A DNA stretch of 64,000 nt from an uncultured Eubacterium sp. (GTDB taxonomy: Bacteria > Bacillota > Clostridia > Lachnospirales > Lachnospiraceae), in contig CAMUML010000011.1 of the NCBI GenBank assembly GCA_947089855.1, positions 21,041 through 85,040 on the forward strand, written 5' to 3'. The position numbers and the translations under genes are program-made. How positions within the stretch are numbered: position 1 is the first letter of the stretch; every line of letters starts with the position of its first letter. Below the pieces are notes generated by a model that saw only the letters and a list, made by a program, of their open reading frames with translations, was not told the origin of the DNA and made no database searches. Positions 41,158 through 49,901 of the stretch are shown here, one piece after another.

Positions 41158-42006
41158 ATGATAGATTTTAGGCATGAGCTGGTGCTTCCAAATGACGACT
41201 TGCCATTTAAGATGTTTGTATTTGAAGGCAAAAACGGCAGCTATAAAGTGTCCAAGCATTGGCACCGTTCCGTAGAAATTTTCTATGTGATGAAAGGAAG
41301 CATCCGTTTTTATATTGATTCGCAGTTATATACATTAAATCCAGGGCAGTTTGCATTGGTCAATTCCAATGAAGTACACAGCGTCGACTGCCCGGACCCT
41401 AATTTTACGGTTGTGCTGCAGATCCCACAGGGGCTGTTTGAAAAATACCTGGGGGATGCAGGCAGCCTTTTATTTTCACACAGCCGGATGGAAGATGAAA
41501 GGCTGGCTGGGCTGATCTGGCATATGTACGAGGAATACGAAAACAAAAAGTATGGGTATCTGCTGGATATATTGGGCAGTTTTTACCAGCTTTTGTATTT
41601 GCTGGTGACGGAGTACCGGGTTTTGGAAATTGATGAAGAACGCAAAAAGCAGCACCGCAACCTCGACAAACTGTCCCATATTACGAATTACATACAGGTA
41701 AACTACCGGGAAGATTTGACACTGGAAGGGGTTGCGCGCATTTTTGGGTTTTCTCCGGCATATTTGTCCCGGATGTTCCAAAAATATGTCGGCATCAATT
41801 ATAAATCATATGTGCTGGAGCTGCGTACCGAAGCAGGGTACCGGCTTTTGATGAATACGGACCGGCCGGTTGGGGAAATTGCCGTTACCTGCGGGTTCCC
41901 AGACAGCCGCAGTTTTGCAAAGGCATTCCGTAAGCGCTATGGGATGCTGCCGACAGAGTACCGCAAAAGCAGTGGCAGCAAAGAGGCGGATGAAAATGAC
42001 ATGTGA
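41158..42006 (+). CDS. AraC family transcriptional regulator
   Basis: This 282-residue protein has an N-terminal cupin sensor (SKHWHRSVEIFYVMKGSIRF, LNPGQFALVNSNEVHSV) and two C-terminal helix-turn-helix units (LTLEGVARIFGFSPAYLSRM, VGEIAVTCGFPDSRSFAKAF) ending with a RKRYGMLPTEYR segment. Such proteins respond to sugars and often activate adjacent genes. It starts 2 bases after the PII-like gene and precedes the isomerase by 170 bases, where a strong promoter is located, so the isomerase and kinase genes are its probable targets. The ribosome binding site is weak and translation may be coupled to the gene before it. Confidence 0.9.
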   Translation: MIDFRHELVLPNDDLPFKMFVFEGKNGSYKVSKHWHRSVEIFYVMKGSIRFYIDSQLYTLNPGQFALVNSNEVHSVDCPDPNFTVVLQIPQGLFEKYLGDAGSLLFSHSRMEDERLAGLIWHMYEEYENKKYGYLLDILGSFYQLLYLLVTEYRVLEIDEERKKQHRNLDKLSHITNYIQVNYREDLTLEGVARIFGFSPAYLSRMFQKYVGINYKSYVLELRTEAGYRLLMNTDRPVGEIAVTCGFPDSRSFAKAFRKRYGMLPTEYRKSSGSKEADENDM

Positions 42007-42111
42007 AGAGTTTCAACGGTCATGGAGATGGTTCGGATGTCCTTTGTTTAGATTTTCCTATAATATTTAAATTTAGTCAAAAAAATGCCATAACCAGGAC
42101 AAGTTTTTAAG

Positions 42112-42139
42112 TTGTAATATCCGCTGGATATTTTATAAT
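42112..42139 (+). promoter_or_regulatory. promoter of the sugar isomerase gene
   Basis: TTGTAA (42112-42117), 16 bases and TATAAT (42134-42139) lie about 38 bases upstream of the start codon. Confidence 0.75.
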
Positions 42140-42176
42140 AGTCATAATAAAAATATAGAAAGCGGAGGAAAAGATT

Positions 42177-43664
42177 ATGTTTCAAAACATTCCAAAAGTA
42201 AAACTCGGCATTGTTGCAGTCAGCCGTGACTGTTTCCCGGAAAGTTTGTCCGTAAACAGGCGTAAGGCGCTGGTTGAGGCATATAAAGCAAAGTATGGGG
42301 AAACAGACATTTATGAATGCCCGGTCTGTATCGTAGAAAGCGAGATCCATATGGTGCAGGCGCTTGAGGATGTAAAAAAAGCAGGCTGCAATGCGCTGGT
42401 TGTTTACCTTGGCAATTTCGGCCCGGAAATCTCGGAAACACTTTTGGCGAAACATTTTGATGGCCCGAAAATGTTTGTAGCTGCAGCGGAAGAATCCGGC
42501 GACAGCCTGGTAGGCGGGCGCGGCGATGCCTACTGCGGAATGCTGAATGCAAGCTATAACCTGAAACTGCGCAATGTCCGCGCATATATTCCGGAATATC
42601 CAGTTGGTACGGCAGAAGAATGTGCAGATATGATCCACGAATTTTTGCCGGTTGCACGTGCGGCAGTTGGGCTTTCCAGCTTAAAGATCATCAGCTTTGG
42701 GCCAAGGCCGCTTAATTTCTTGGCATGTAACGCACCGATCAAGCAGCTGTATAACCTGGGTGTAGAAATCGAGGAAAACTCTGAGCTGGATTTATTTGAA
42801 TCTTTTAATAAGCATGAAAAAGATGCACGTATCCCAGAGGTAGTTGCGGATATGGAAAAAGAACTTGGCACAGGCAACCAGAAGCCGGAAATCCTGCCGA
42901 AACTGGCACAGTATGAACTGACGCTGTTAGACTGGGTAGAGCAGCATAAAGGGTACCGTGAATACGTAGCCATTGCCGGCAAATGCTGGCCTGCATTCCA
43001 GACGCAGTTTGGTTTTGTGCCATGCTATGTGAACAGCCGCTTGACAGGCAGGGGAATCCCGGTTTCGTGTGAAGTGGATGTTTACGGGGCATTAAGCGAG
43101 TTTATCGGCACCTGTGTCAGTGAAGATGTGGTAACGCTTTTGGACATCAACAATACCGTTCCGGCGGACATGTACAAAGAAAGTATTCAAGGGAAATTCA
43201 ATTATACACAGAAAGATACGTTTATGGGGTTCCACTGCGGCAATACCTGTTCTTCCAAATTGTCTTCCTGCTCTATGAAATACCAGATGATCATGGCGCG
43301 TACGCTTCCGGAAGAAGTTACACAGGGGACGCTGGAAGGCGACATTATCCCTGGCGATATTACGTTCTTCCGTCTGCAGAGCACAGCAGATGCAAAACTG
43401 CGCGCATATGTAGCGCAGGGCGAAGTGCTCCCAGTGGCAACGAAATCCTTTGGCGGCATCGGTATTTTTGCAATCCCGGAAATGGGCAGGTTCTACCGCC
43501 ACGTATTGATCGAAGGCAATTACCCGCACCACGGCGCGGTTGCATTCGGCCATTTTGGAAAGAGCCTTTATGAAGTATTTAAGTTAATTGGCGTAGATAC
43601 TGCTGAAATCGGGTTTAACCAGCCAAAAGGGATGCTGTACCCGTCTGAAAATCCATTTGCATAA
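42177..43664 (+). CDS. L-fucose/L-arabinose isomerase family protein (FucI-like, COG2407 type)
   Basis: The 495-residue protein belongs to the fucose/arabinose isomerase superfamily. It lacks the signature blocks of classical AraA but has the metal-binding segments expected of FucI-like proteins: CWPAFQTQFGFVPC, SCEVDVYGALSEFIG with the acidic ligand, DINNTVPAD, MGFHCGNTCSSKL, and the C-terminal HHGAVAFGHFGKSLYE with a ligand His. Members isomerise aldoses to ketoses (fucose, arabinose, D-arabinose or xylose). Paired with the following FGGY kinase it probably converts a pentose to a ketopentose that is then phosphorylated. Because arabinan enzymes lie nearby, L-arabinose is plausible, but no epimerase (AraD) is present. 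The promoter and AGCGGAGGAAAAG site are clear. Confidence 0.82.
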   Translation: MFQNIPKVKLGIVAVSRDCFPESLSVNRRKALVEAYKAKYGETDIYECPVCIVESEIHMVQALEDVKKAGCNALVVYLGNFGPEISETLLAKHFDGPKMFVAAAEESGDSLVGGRGDAYCGMLNASYNLKLRNVRAYIPEYPVGTAEECADMIHEFLPVARAAVGLSSLKIISFGPRPLNFLACNAPIKQLYNLGVEIEENSELDLFESFNKHEKDARIPEVVADMEKELGTGNQKPEILPKLAQYELTLLDWVEQHKGYREYVAIAGKCWPAFQTQFGFVPCYVNSRLTGRGIPVSCEVDVYGALSEFIGTCVSEDVVTLLDINNTVPADMYKESIQGKFNYTQKDTFMGFHCGNTCSSKLSSCSMKYQMIMARTLPEEVTQGTLEGDIIPGDITFFRLQSTADAKLRAYVAQGEVLPVATKSFGGIGIFAIPEMGRFYRHVLIEGNYPHHGAVAFGHFGKSLYEVFKLIGVDTAEIGFNQPKGMLYPSENPFA

Positions 43665-43677
43665 TATTTGTGCAGTA

Positions 43678-43770
43678 TATACTGGCAAACACTAAAATTT
43701 GCCAAGTAACACCGACTCACGAGCGTTTTTATCTTACATCATATGGTATACTTTATCGCTCGTGAGTATA
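43678..43770. repeat. repeat family A, copy 2 (93 bp)
   Basis: Begins TATACTGGCAAACACTAAAA and ends TCGCTCGTGAGTATA, the same length as copy 1 with a few changes in the centre. It lies 14 bases after the isomerase stop codon, so it forms a 3' stem-loop of that mRNA. Whether it terminates or stabilises transcription into the kinase gene is not known. Confidence 0.85.
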
Positions 43771-43886
43771 GCTTAAGATATTCGCAGGGTGTTTGCAGGA
43801 TTTTGTAAGGAATTGCATCATCCTGCAATATTTTTCAGAAATACTGCCAAAGGCGGGGCAACGTGTTACGAAAGGAGGACAGGAAC

Positions 43887-45353
43887 ATGTTATATATAGG
43901 AGTTGATTTAGGTACGTCAGCCGTAAAACTGCTGTTAATGCAGGCGGACGGTACCATTGAAAATATCGTATCGAAAGAGTATCCGATAAGCTTCCCTCAT
44001 CCGGGCTGGTCTGAGCAGAAGCCGGAAGACTGGTGGGACGCCTGTGTGGCAGGGATCCAGGAGCTGGTAAAAAATGCGGACCGCAGCCAGGTGGCAGGGA
44101 TCAGTTTTGGCGGGCAAATGCATGGGCTGGTTGTACTGGATCATGCAGGCCAGGTGATCCGGCCGGCGATTTTATGGAATGACGGCAGGACGATGGAAGA
44201 GACGGAGTATTTAAATGAAACCATCGGCCGGGAAAAACTGTCGCAATATACGGCAAACATTGCTTTTGCAGGGTTTACCGCACCAAAAATCCTGTGGATG
44301 AAAAAGCAGGAACCGGAATTGTTTGCCAAAATCGACAAGATTATGCTCCCAAAAGACTATATTGCATATAAGCTGACTGGCGTCCATTGTACAGACGTTT
44401 CCGATGCCTCCGGTATGCTGTTAATGGATGTAGAGCACAAATGCTGGTCAAAGGAAATGATAGAAATCTGCGGCATCCAGGAAAGCCAGCTGGCGCATAT
44501 TTATGAAAGCTATGAACCAGTCGGGACGCTCCTGCCGGAAATTGCAAACCTGCTTGGGCTTCCGCAGACGACGGTTGTCGCAGCTGGCGCCGGCGACAAT
44601 GCGGCAGCTGCAGTTGGAACTGGTACCGTGGGAAACGGCAGCTGTAATATATCCTTAGGGACAAGTGGCACGATTTTTGTAGCCAGCGAAAAGTTTGCGG
44701 TAGACAGCCATAATGCACTCCACGCATTTGCGCATGCAGATGGCCATTACCATTTAATGGGCTGCATGTTAAGCGCAGCATCCTGCAATAAATGGTGGAT
44801 GGAAGATATTCTTGGCACTACGGATTTTGGGGCAGAACAGGCAGGCATTACAAAGTTAGGGGAAAACCATGTTTACTTCCTGCCATACCTGATGGGCGAG
44901 CGTTCCCCGCATAATGACCCGAAGGCACGTGGTACATTTACCGGTATGACGATGGACACCACCCGCGCCGATCTAACCCAGGCAGTGCTGGAAGGCGTAA
45001 CATTTGCACTGCGGGATTCTTTTGAAGTCGCTAAACTGCTAGGCATCCAGATCGACCGTACCAAAATCTGCGGCGGCGGTGCAAAAAGCCCGCTTTGGAA
45101 AAAGATGGTAGCAAATATCTTCAACATCAAAGTAGATACGCTTGCAAGCGAAGAAGGCCCGGCGCTTGGCGGCGCAATGCTGGCGGCAGTTGCAAACGGG
45201 GAATACGCAAACGTACAGGAAGCGGCAGAAAAAATAGTAAAAGTAGTAGATACGATTGAACCAGAAGAGGGGCTGGCAGCGCTTTATGAAGAGCGTTACC
45301 AGACATTTAAAAGGATATACCCACAGTTAAAAGAAGTGTTCCAAAATATGTAA
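43887..45353 (+). CDS. xylB: FGGY family carbohydrate kinase, xylulokinase-like
   Basis: This 488-residue kinase has YIGVDLGTSAVKLLLM (phosphate 1), SFGGQMHGLVVLD, the ILWNDGRT motif, AGAGDNAAAAVGTG (phosphate 2), SLGTSGTIFVA and the C-terminal adenosine motif KICGGGAKSPLW. The GQMHG segment with Asp in WNDGR is typical of xylulokinases. It phosphorylates a ketopentose, presumably the product of the preceding isomerase. The ATG at 43887 is 8 bases from AAAGGAGG; a GTG upstream is inside the untranslated region. Its length equals the usual 480-500. Related L-ribulokinases differ in the N-terminal motifs, so a xylulose or D-ribulose substrate is favoured. Confidence 0.9.
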   Translation: MLYIGVDLGTSAVKLLLMQADGTIENIVSKEYPISFPHPGWSEQKPEDWWDACVAGIQELVKNADRSQVAGISFGGQMHGLVVLDHAGQVIRPAILWNDGRTMEETEYLNETIGREKLSQYTANIAFAGFTAPKILWMKKQEPELFAKIDKIMLPKDYIAYKLTGVHCTDVSDASGMLLMDVEHKCWSKEMIEICGIQESQLAHIYESYEPVGTLLPEIANLLGLPQTTVVAAGAGDNAAAAVGTGTVGNGSCNISLGTSGTIFVASEKFAVDSHNALHAFAHADGHYHLMGCMLSAASCNKWWMEDILGTTDFGAEQAGITKLGENHVYFLPYLMGERSPHNDPKARGTFTGMTMDTTRADLTQAVLEGVTFALRDSFEVAKLLGIQIDRTKICGGGAKSPLWKKMVANIFNIKVDTLASEEGPALGGAMLAAVANGEYANVQEAAEKIVKVVDTIEPEEGLAALYEERYQTFKRIYPQLKEVFQNM

Positions 45354-45616
45354 CAGCCAAAACCAGATATATGCTACACCGTGGATACTGCAAGTAATCA
45401 TTTGTTGTAATGGTCATTAGCAGATCGTAATTTATACCGCACACCGGTTAAATTTACAGTAAGGCATTTCTTGATTACATTACTGCCTCAATCTATATGG
45501 CAAACTTTATCGCACGTGGGTATCATAGGCAACGGCAAACAAGCAGCAGACGATAAAAAACGTCTGCTGCTTGTTATATTGTTTTACATTCTTGCAGTGT
45601 GGAACCGCCCAGGAAG
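45354..45616. other. intergenic region with a truncated repeat A copy and a terminator
   Basis: No gene is visible. TATATGGCAAACTTTATCGC followed by ACGTGGGTAT (45494-45523) is the right half of repeat A with drift, so an older truncated copy. The 12 bp stem at 45541-45572 terminates the BFD-like gene from the other strand. Confidence 0.6.
45541..45572 (-). terminator. terminator of the BFD-like gene
   Basis: AAGCAGCAGACG (45541-45552) pairs exactly with CGTCTGCTGCTT (45561-45572) around an eight base A/T loop. On the minus strand GTTTGCC follows; on the plus strand GTTATATTGTTTT, so it may act in both directions. Confidence 0.65.
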
Positions 45617-45796
45617 TTATTTTGCGGTCAATTCTGCGATCAAATTTTCCACATCTTCAATACAAGCTCCGCAGATCGTACCGACATTGTTGATTTCTTG
45701 GACATCTTCCAACGTCTTTGCGCCATTGGCTACCGCTTCTTGGATCATGCCATTCGTAATATCTAAACAACTGCATATAATATCGTCTGGATTCAT
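45617..45796 (-). CDS. BFD-like [2Fe-2S]-binding small protein
   Basis: This 59-residue protein has the bacterioferritin-associated ferredoxin pattern: DIICSCLDITNGMIQEAV, with CxC at the N-terminus, and VGTICGACIEDVENLI with CxxC, 32 residues later. In the family these four cysteines bind a [2Fe-2S] cluster. Stand-alone copies like this occur in many Clostridia, sometimes with oxidoreductases or iron storage proteins; none is adjacent. The ATG at 45796 follows AAAGGAGGCGC at good spacing. The frame extends seven codons upstream but without a site. Its partner is unknown. Confidence 0.88.
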   Translation of the reverse strand: MNPDDIICSCLDITNGMIQEAVANGAKTLEDVQEINNVGTICGACIEDVENLIAELTAK

Positions 45797-45906
45797 AGTG
45801 CGCCTCCTTTCTTTCATGGTAGATGGTCTTTATCAAGTATGTGGATAAATAGAAAAAATATACATAGGGATGTAAAAAAATTAGGAAAGGCATTCCGTTT
45901 CCAGGC

Positions 45907-45935
45907 TTTACACCCGCCAAATAACAGTCTATAAT
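45907..45935 (+). promoter_or_regulatory. promoter of argJ
   Basis: TTTACA (45907-45912), 17 bases and TATAAT (45930-45935). No ARG box was recognised between this site and the start at 45994. Confidence 0.8.
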
Positions 45936-45993
45936 AATCAAAAGCAATGCAGCGGCAGTAAGGAACTGTGGTTTTAGAAAGTAGGAGGACAGC

Positions 45994-47238
45994 ATGAAGC
46001 TAAAAATGGAAACAGGATATAAAAACGTAGAAGGGGGTGTATGCGCAGCAGCCGGATTTTCTGCAAATGGCTGCAACTGCGGTTTAAACCCAGATAAAGA
46101 GAAAAATGACCTAGGCATGGTTTATAGTGAAAAAACTTGCAGCACAGCAGCCGTATATACAACGAATAAAGTAAAAGGTGCGCCGATCCTTGTTACACAA
46201 AAAAATCTGGAAGCTACCGGCGGGCAGTCACGGGCTATCATTGTAAACAGCAAAAACGCCAATACCTGCAATGCTGACGGTGAGCAAAAAGCATGGCGGA
46301 TGTGTGAACTGGCGGCGCAACAGCTCCATATCGCCCCAGAAGAAGTAGTTGTAGCATCTACAGGCGTTATTGGGCAGGTACTTCCCATTGAACCGATCGC
46401 AAACCATATAAAAACGCTGGCGGCTGGCCTGTCCCCAGATAAGCATGGGGAAGCAGCATCTGCTATTATGACAACAGACACGGTTAAAAAGGAAGTTGCA
46501 GTGGAATTCCTGCTGGACGGGAAGGTATGCCGGCTGGGCGGCATGGCAAAGGGCAGCGGCATGATACATCCAAATATGGCGACTACCTTAAACTTTATTA
46601 CAACCGATGCTGCCGTTTCTGCGCCAATGCTGCATAAGGCATTACAGGAAACGGTGAAAGGGACCTATAACTGCCTTTGCGTAGACGGAGATATGTCTAC
46701 CAACGATATGGTATGCATTATGGCCAATGGCTGCGCTGGCAATCAAGAAGTGGCGGCGGACGGGGAAGCGTTCCAGGCATTTCAAAAGGCGCTGTACCTG
46801 GTGCTGCTGAACCTGACCAGGATGCTTGCGGCGGACGGGGAAGGGGCAAGCAAGCTGCTGGAGTGTACCTGTGCGGGCGCGCCTGATTTGGATACGGCAA
46901 CAGCGGTTGCAAAAAGCGTAATCCGTTCCCCGCTTGTAAAAGCTGCCATGTTTGGATGCGATGCGAACTGCGGGCGTATTTTATGTGCGGCAGGCTATGC
47001 GGATGCTGAGTTTGACGTTCATAAGATTGACGTGGCGCTTGCTTCTGCGGCAGGCAGTATCCTTGTATGCCGGGATGGCAATGGGATTGCCTTTTCGGAG
47101 GAAAAAGCAGCAGCTGTTTTGGCAGAAGATGAAATTTCTATCCGTATTGACCTAAACCAGGGGGAAGCATCTGCAAAGGCATGGGGGTGCGACCTTACCT
47201 ATGATTATGTAAAAATTAATGCGGATTACCGGAGTTAA
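45994..47238 (+). CDS. argJ: bifunctional glutamate N-acetyltransferase/ornithine acetyltransferase ArgJ
   Basis: ArgJ transfers acetyl groups from N-acetylornithine to glutamate and can use acetyl-CoA for the first step of arginine synthesis. The 414-residue precursor is self-cleaved before the nucleophilic Thr in KGSGMIHPNMATTLNFITTD (cleavage between Ala and Thr of MAT-T near residue 190). Other features are TTNKVKGAPILVT, IIVNSKNANTCN, VVVASTGVIGQ and the C-terminal LTYDYVKINADYRS. It stands alone with its own promoter; argC, argB and argD are not in the window, whereas many Clostridia have them together. The ribosome binding site is AGGAGGAC. Confidence 0.96.
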   Translation: MKLKMETGYKNVEGGVCAAAGFSANGCNCGLNPDKEKNDLGMVYSEKTCSTAAVYTTNKVKGAPILVTQKNLEATGGQSRAIIVNSKNANTCNADGEQKAWRMCELAAQQLHIAPEEVVVASTGVIGQVLPIEPIANHIKTLAAGLSPDKHGEAASAIMTTDTVKKEVAVEFLLDGKVCRLGGMAKGSGMIHPNMATTLNFITTDAAVSAPMLHKALQETVKGTYNCLCVDGDMSTNDMVCIMANGCAGNQEVAADGEAFQAFQKALYLVLLNLTRMLAADGEGASKLLECTCAGAPDLDTATAVAKSVIRSPLVKAAMFGCDANCGRILCAAGYADAEFDVHKIDVALASAAGSILVCRDGNGIAFSEEKAAAVLAEDEISIRIDLNQGEASAKAWGCDLTYDYVKINADYRS

Positions 47239-47292
47239 AAGCTGCTTTGAACACAGCAAAGTACTGGCCTTAGAAGGCGGTGGTATAATCGT

Positions 47293-47979
47293 ATGAAAAC
47301 AATTTTGATAGCGGACGACCATGAGCAGATTTTGGATGTATTAAAGGAATATGCGGTTCAGCAGGGGTATCAGGTATATACGGCCCGTACTGGCAGTGAA
47401 GCATTGGATGCATTTAAAAATACCGGATTCGACGCAGTTTTATTGGATGTCCGTATGCCGCATATAGATGGGTTTGAGGTATGCAGGCGGATACGCAGGG
47501 AATCGATGGTGCCGATCATTATGATTACCGCACGTGGGGAAGATTATGAGCGGATTATGGGGCTTGACATCGGTGCGGATGATTATGTTGTCAAGCCTTT
47601 TTCGCCTTCTGAGGTAATGGCACGGCTGCGGGCAGTGCTGCGCCGGGTGCAGGCGGCGGAACCAAAACAGGAAGGAGTGTGCAAGGGGAACCTGTCTATA
47701 TCCATTGAAAAATACAAAGCGGCAGTAGACGGGCAGGAGGTCCATCTGACGAAAAAGGAAATAGAGATTTTATGGCTGTTAGCATCCCATGCAGGGACTG
47801 TGTTTACGCGCGGGCAGATTTTGGATGCAGTATGGGGGTATGATTATTATGGGGATGACCGGACGGTGGACTCCCATATGAAACGTTTGCGTGCAAAACT
47901 GGAAAACTATGTACATACAGGCTGGAACCTGGCAACCGTGCGGGGTGTCGGCTACAAATTTGAGGAATTTGATGAATAA
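47293..47979 (+). CDS. OmpR-family response regulator
   Basis: The 228-residue regulator has a receiver domain (ILIADDHEQILDVL, Asp in AVLLDVRMPHIDG, Lys in DYVVKPFSPSE) and an OmpR winged helix (VHLTKKEIEILWLLASH, DRTVDSHMKRLRAKL, VRGVGYKFEEFDE). It overlaps the start of its kinase by 8 bases. The pair sits upstream of a gene for a small secreted protein at 49536, which is the likeliest target. It is paralogous in layout to the BceR-like regulator at 21444 but belongs to a different branch, the PhoB/VanR-type with a large sensor kinase. Confidence 0.92.
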   Translation: MKTILIADDHEQILDVLKEYAVQQGYQVYTARTGSEALDAFKNTGFDAVLLDVRMPHIDGFEVCRRIRRESMVPIIMITARGEDYERIMGLDIGADDYVVKPFSPSEVMARLRAVLRRVQAAEPKQEGVCKGNLSISIEKYKAAVDGQEVHLTKKEIEILWLLASHAGTVFTRGQILDAVWGYDYYGDDRTVDSHMKRLRAKLENYVHTGWNLATVRGVGYKFEEFDE

Positions 47980-49420
47980 GATTACGAAAAAATTATTCCG
48001 CTACTTTTCCCTGATGCTTTTATTTTTATCGGCCACGGTGTTTGCTGGCTTTGCAGGGATATTTTACTATTATACCTTCCAGCACCACGCTTTGGAACTG
48101 GAGGTACGGGCGCAGACGATCAAACAGCAGCTGGAACAGTTTATGGGTGCAGGCCCCAAACAAGGGAAAGGCGCCTACCTGCGGTTTGTGGATGATATAG
48201 CGCTGGCGGATGTATATATTGTAGGCACGGATGGAGCACCTTTTTCCTGGGGGAAATGGGGCCATAAGGCAGTTGGGGCTTCCCCTACACAGGAAGTAAA
48301 AGACTTTGCATCCCATCTTATCCTAGGAAACGGGCCCCAGGATAAAAAGGGGGAAAACCACGTCGAACGGTATCAGGCAAAGGATGCGGACGGAAACCGG
48401 GTGATATTTGTGGGTACGGCAGTTTATGAAGATGGAAAAGCTGCTGCAGCTGTGGTAATATGCGATACAATGGACGTGCATTATAACAGTTTCCGTTTTG
48501 CCATTATCCTGTTGGCGGCAGTCTTGTCCTTTTTTCTGATATTATCCGGTATTTTATCAATTTTTTTATCCAGGCGGTTTATTTTGCCGATCCAGCAGAT
48601 TGCCCGTGCGACAAAAGAGCTGGCCAGGGGGAATTATACGGCCAGGACCTGCGTACAGGATACGACTGAGCTTGGGGAGCTTGCACAAGAAACCGACCTG
48701 CTGGCTGGAGAGCTGGAGCTTGCAAGGCAGGAGCGCAGTAAAATGGAGCAGATGCAGCAGGATTACATTTCTAATATTTCCCATGAATTAAGGACACCGG
48801 TTGCTGTGATACGAAGTTCACTGGAAGCTGTCTGCGATGGAGTGGTCAAAGGGGAAAAAGCAGCCCAATACTTACGCCAAATGCTTGCCGAAAGTATTTC
48901 TTTGCAGCGGCTGGTCAATGATATGCTGGAATTGTCCCGCCTGCAGAACATGGATTTCCCCATTGAGAAGGCGCCAATGGACCTTTGCCTGGCACTGGAA
49001 GATGCCGTGCGGGCTGTACGGGTGCTTGCACAGGAAAAGCAGGTGCAGGTGCAATATGAAAAAAGTAGGGCCGAATGGCTGATGGAAGGGGATTATGGAC
49101 GCCTGCGCCAGATGTTTGTAGCAGTTTTGGATAATGCCATCAAATATTCGCAAGATGGCGGGCATATACAGGTGGAAACAGAGGCTGGGCCAGAAAAAAT
49201 GCATATTATAGTCAGGGATTTTGGCTGCGGCATATCGGAAGAAGACCAGGCGCATATTTTTGAAAAGTTTTACCGGAGCGCGCAAAACCAGGAAAAAGGT
49301 TCGGGCCTAGGGCTTGCAATAGCCAAAAGCATCGCCCAGCGGCACCAGATCACGATTGGGCTGGACAGTGTTTGTGGGCAAGGGACGCAAGTTGCCTTCT
49401 GTGTCCTTCGGCATTTTTAA
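47972..49420 (+). CDS. sensor histidine kinase with extracellular domain and HAMP
   Basis: The 482-residue kinase has a first membrane helix at about residues 12-34, an extracellular domain of about 130 residues, a second helix near residue 175-195, a HAMP segment (FILPIQQIARATKELARGNY), the histidine motif ISNISHELRTPVAVIRSS, and ATPase motifs DNAIKYSQDG, VRDFGCGISEED and GSGLGLAIAKSIAQ. The stimulus is unknown. Its ATG at 47972 overlaps the response regulator stop, so translation is coupled; the frame upstream is only a shadow of the regulator gene. The pair precedes the small secreted protein at 49536. Confidence 0.92.
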   Translation: MNKITKKLFRYFSLMLLFLSATVFAGFAGIFYYYTFQHHALELEVRAQTIKQQLEQFMGAGPKQGKGAYLRFVDDIALADVYIVGTDGAPFSWGKWGHKAVGASPTQEVKDFASHLILGNGPQDKKGENHVERYQAKDADGNRVIFVGTAVYEDGKAAAAVVICDTMDVHYNSFRFAIILLAAVLSFFLILSGILSIFLSRRFILPIQQIARATKELARGNYTARTCVQDTTELGELAQETDLLAGELELARQERSKMEQMQQDYISNISHELRTPVAVIRSSLEAVCDGVVKGEKAAQYLRQMLAESISLQRLVNDMLELSRLQNMDFPIEKAPMDLCLALEDAVRAVRVLAQEKQVQVQYEKSRAEWLMEGDYGRLRQMFVAVLDNAIKYSQDGGHIQVETEAGPEKMHIIVRDFGCGISEEDQAHIFEKFYRSAQNQEKGSGLGLAIAKSIAQRHQITIGLDSVCGQGTQVAFCVLRHF

Positions 49421-49535
49421 AAGATGGAAATATTTTAAAAATGACATCAAAATGCCATATACGGATGGTAGATTGTATCTAGGCAATCACAAGGGCCTAA
49501 ATACAATGAAATCATACGCATGGAGGGTTATTATT

Positions 49536-49811
49536 ATGAAAAAACGGATATTTGCGGCAACAGCAGCTTTGGCATTAACAGCTTCTCTGGCAGCGCCAGT
49601 ACCGGCAGCGGCGGCACGGCGTGCGGTACGCAATGCGAGAAATTATGCAGGGTGCTATTACGTAGACAAAAATGGCGACGGTATCTGCGATAACTTTGTG
49701 GATGCGGATAACGATGGTATCTGCGACAATAGCAGGGGAGCCGGCAGGGGAATGGGCCGTGGCCGCTACGCAAATGCTGGCCGGGGGTGCCGGGGCTGCT
49801 ATCGGTACTAA
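49536..49811 (+). CDS. small secreted Cys/Gly-rich protein with Ca-binding-like Asp repeats
   Basis: This 91-residue protein starts MKKRIFAATAALALTASLAA, a Sec signal peptide with cleavage probably after AAA near residue 26, then carries YVDKNGDGICDNFVDADNDG, a tandem of DxNxDG/DxDxDG loops with the pattern GDGICDN and NDGICDN seen in dockerin and thrombospondin type 3 Ca-binding repeats. The C-terminal part is Gly/Arg/Cys-rich (GRGMGRGRY, GRGCRGCYRY). I do not recognise a named family. GGAGGG precedes the ATG by 10 bases. It stands 115 bases behind the histidine kinase. In-frame sequence past the stop (49812-49928) keeps the same Gly/Cys-rich style, suggesting recent truncation or a longer ancestral protein. 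Confidence 0.65.
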   Translation: MKKRIFAATAALALTASLAAPVPAAAARRAVRNARNYAGCYYVDKNGDGICDNFVDADNDGICDNSRGAGRGMGRGRYANAGRGCRGCYRY

Positions 49812-49901
49812 AAGCGGCTGCGCAACCGTGGTTTTTGTGGCTGCGGGGACGCCGGAAGAGGGGGCGGCGGGCGGGCTTGCTGCTCCTGCTCCAGAATGCT
49901 A

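Noticed and set aside
43665-43886. Riboswitch upstream of the xylulokinase-like gene
   Set aside because: The structured stretch is a copy of repeat A shared with unrelated genes, and no known aptamer signature is present.
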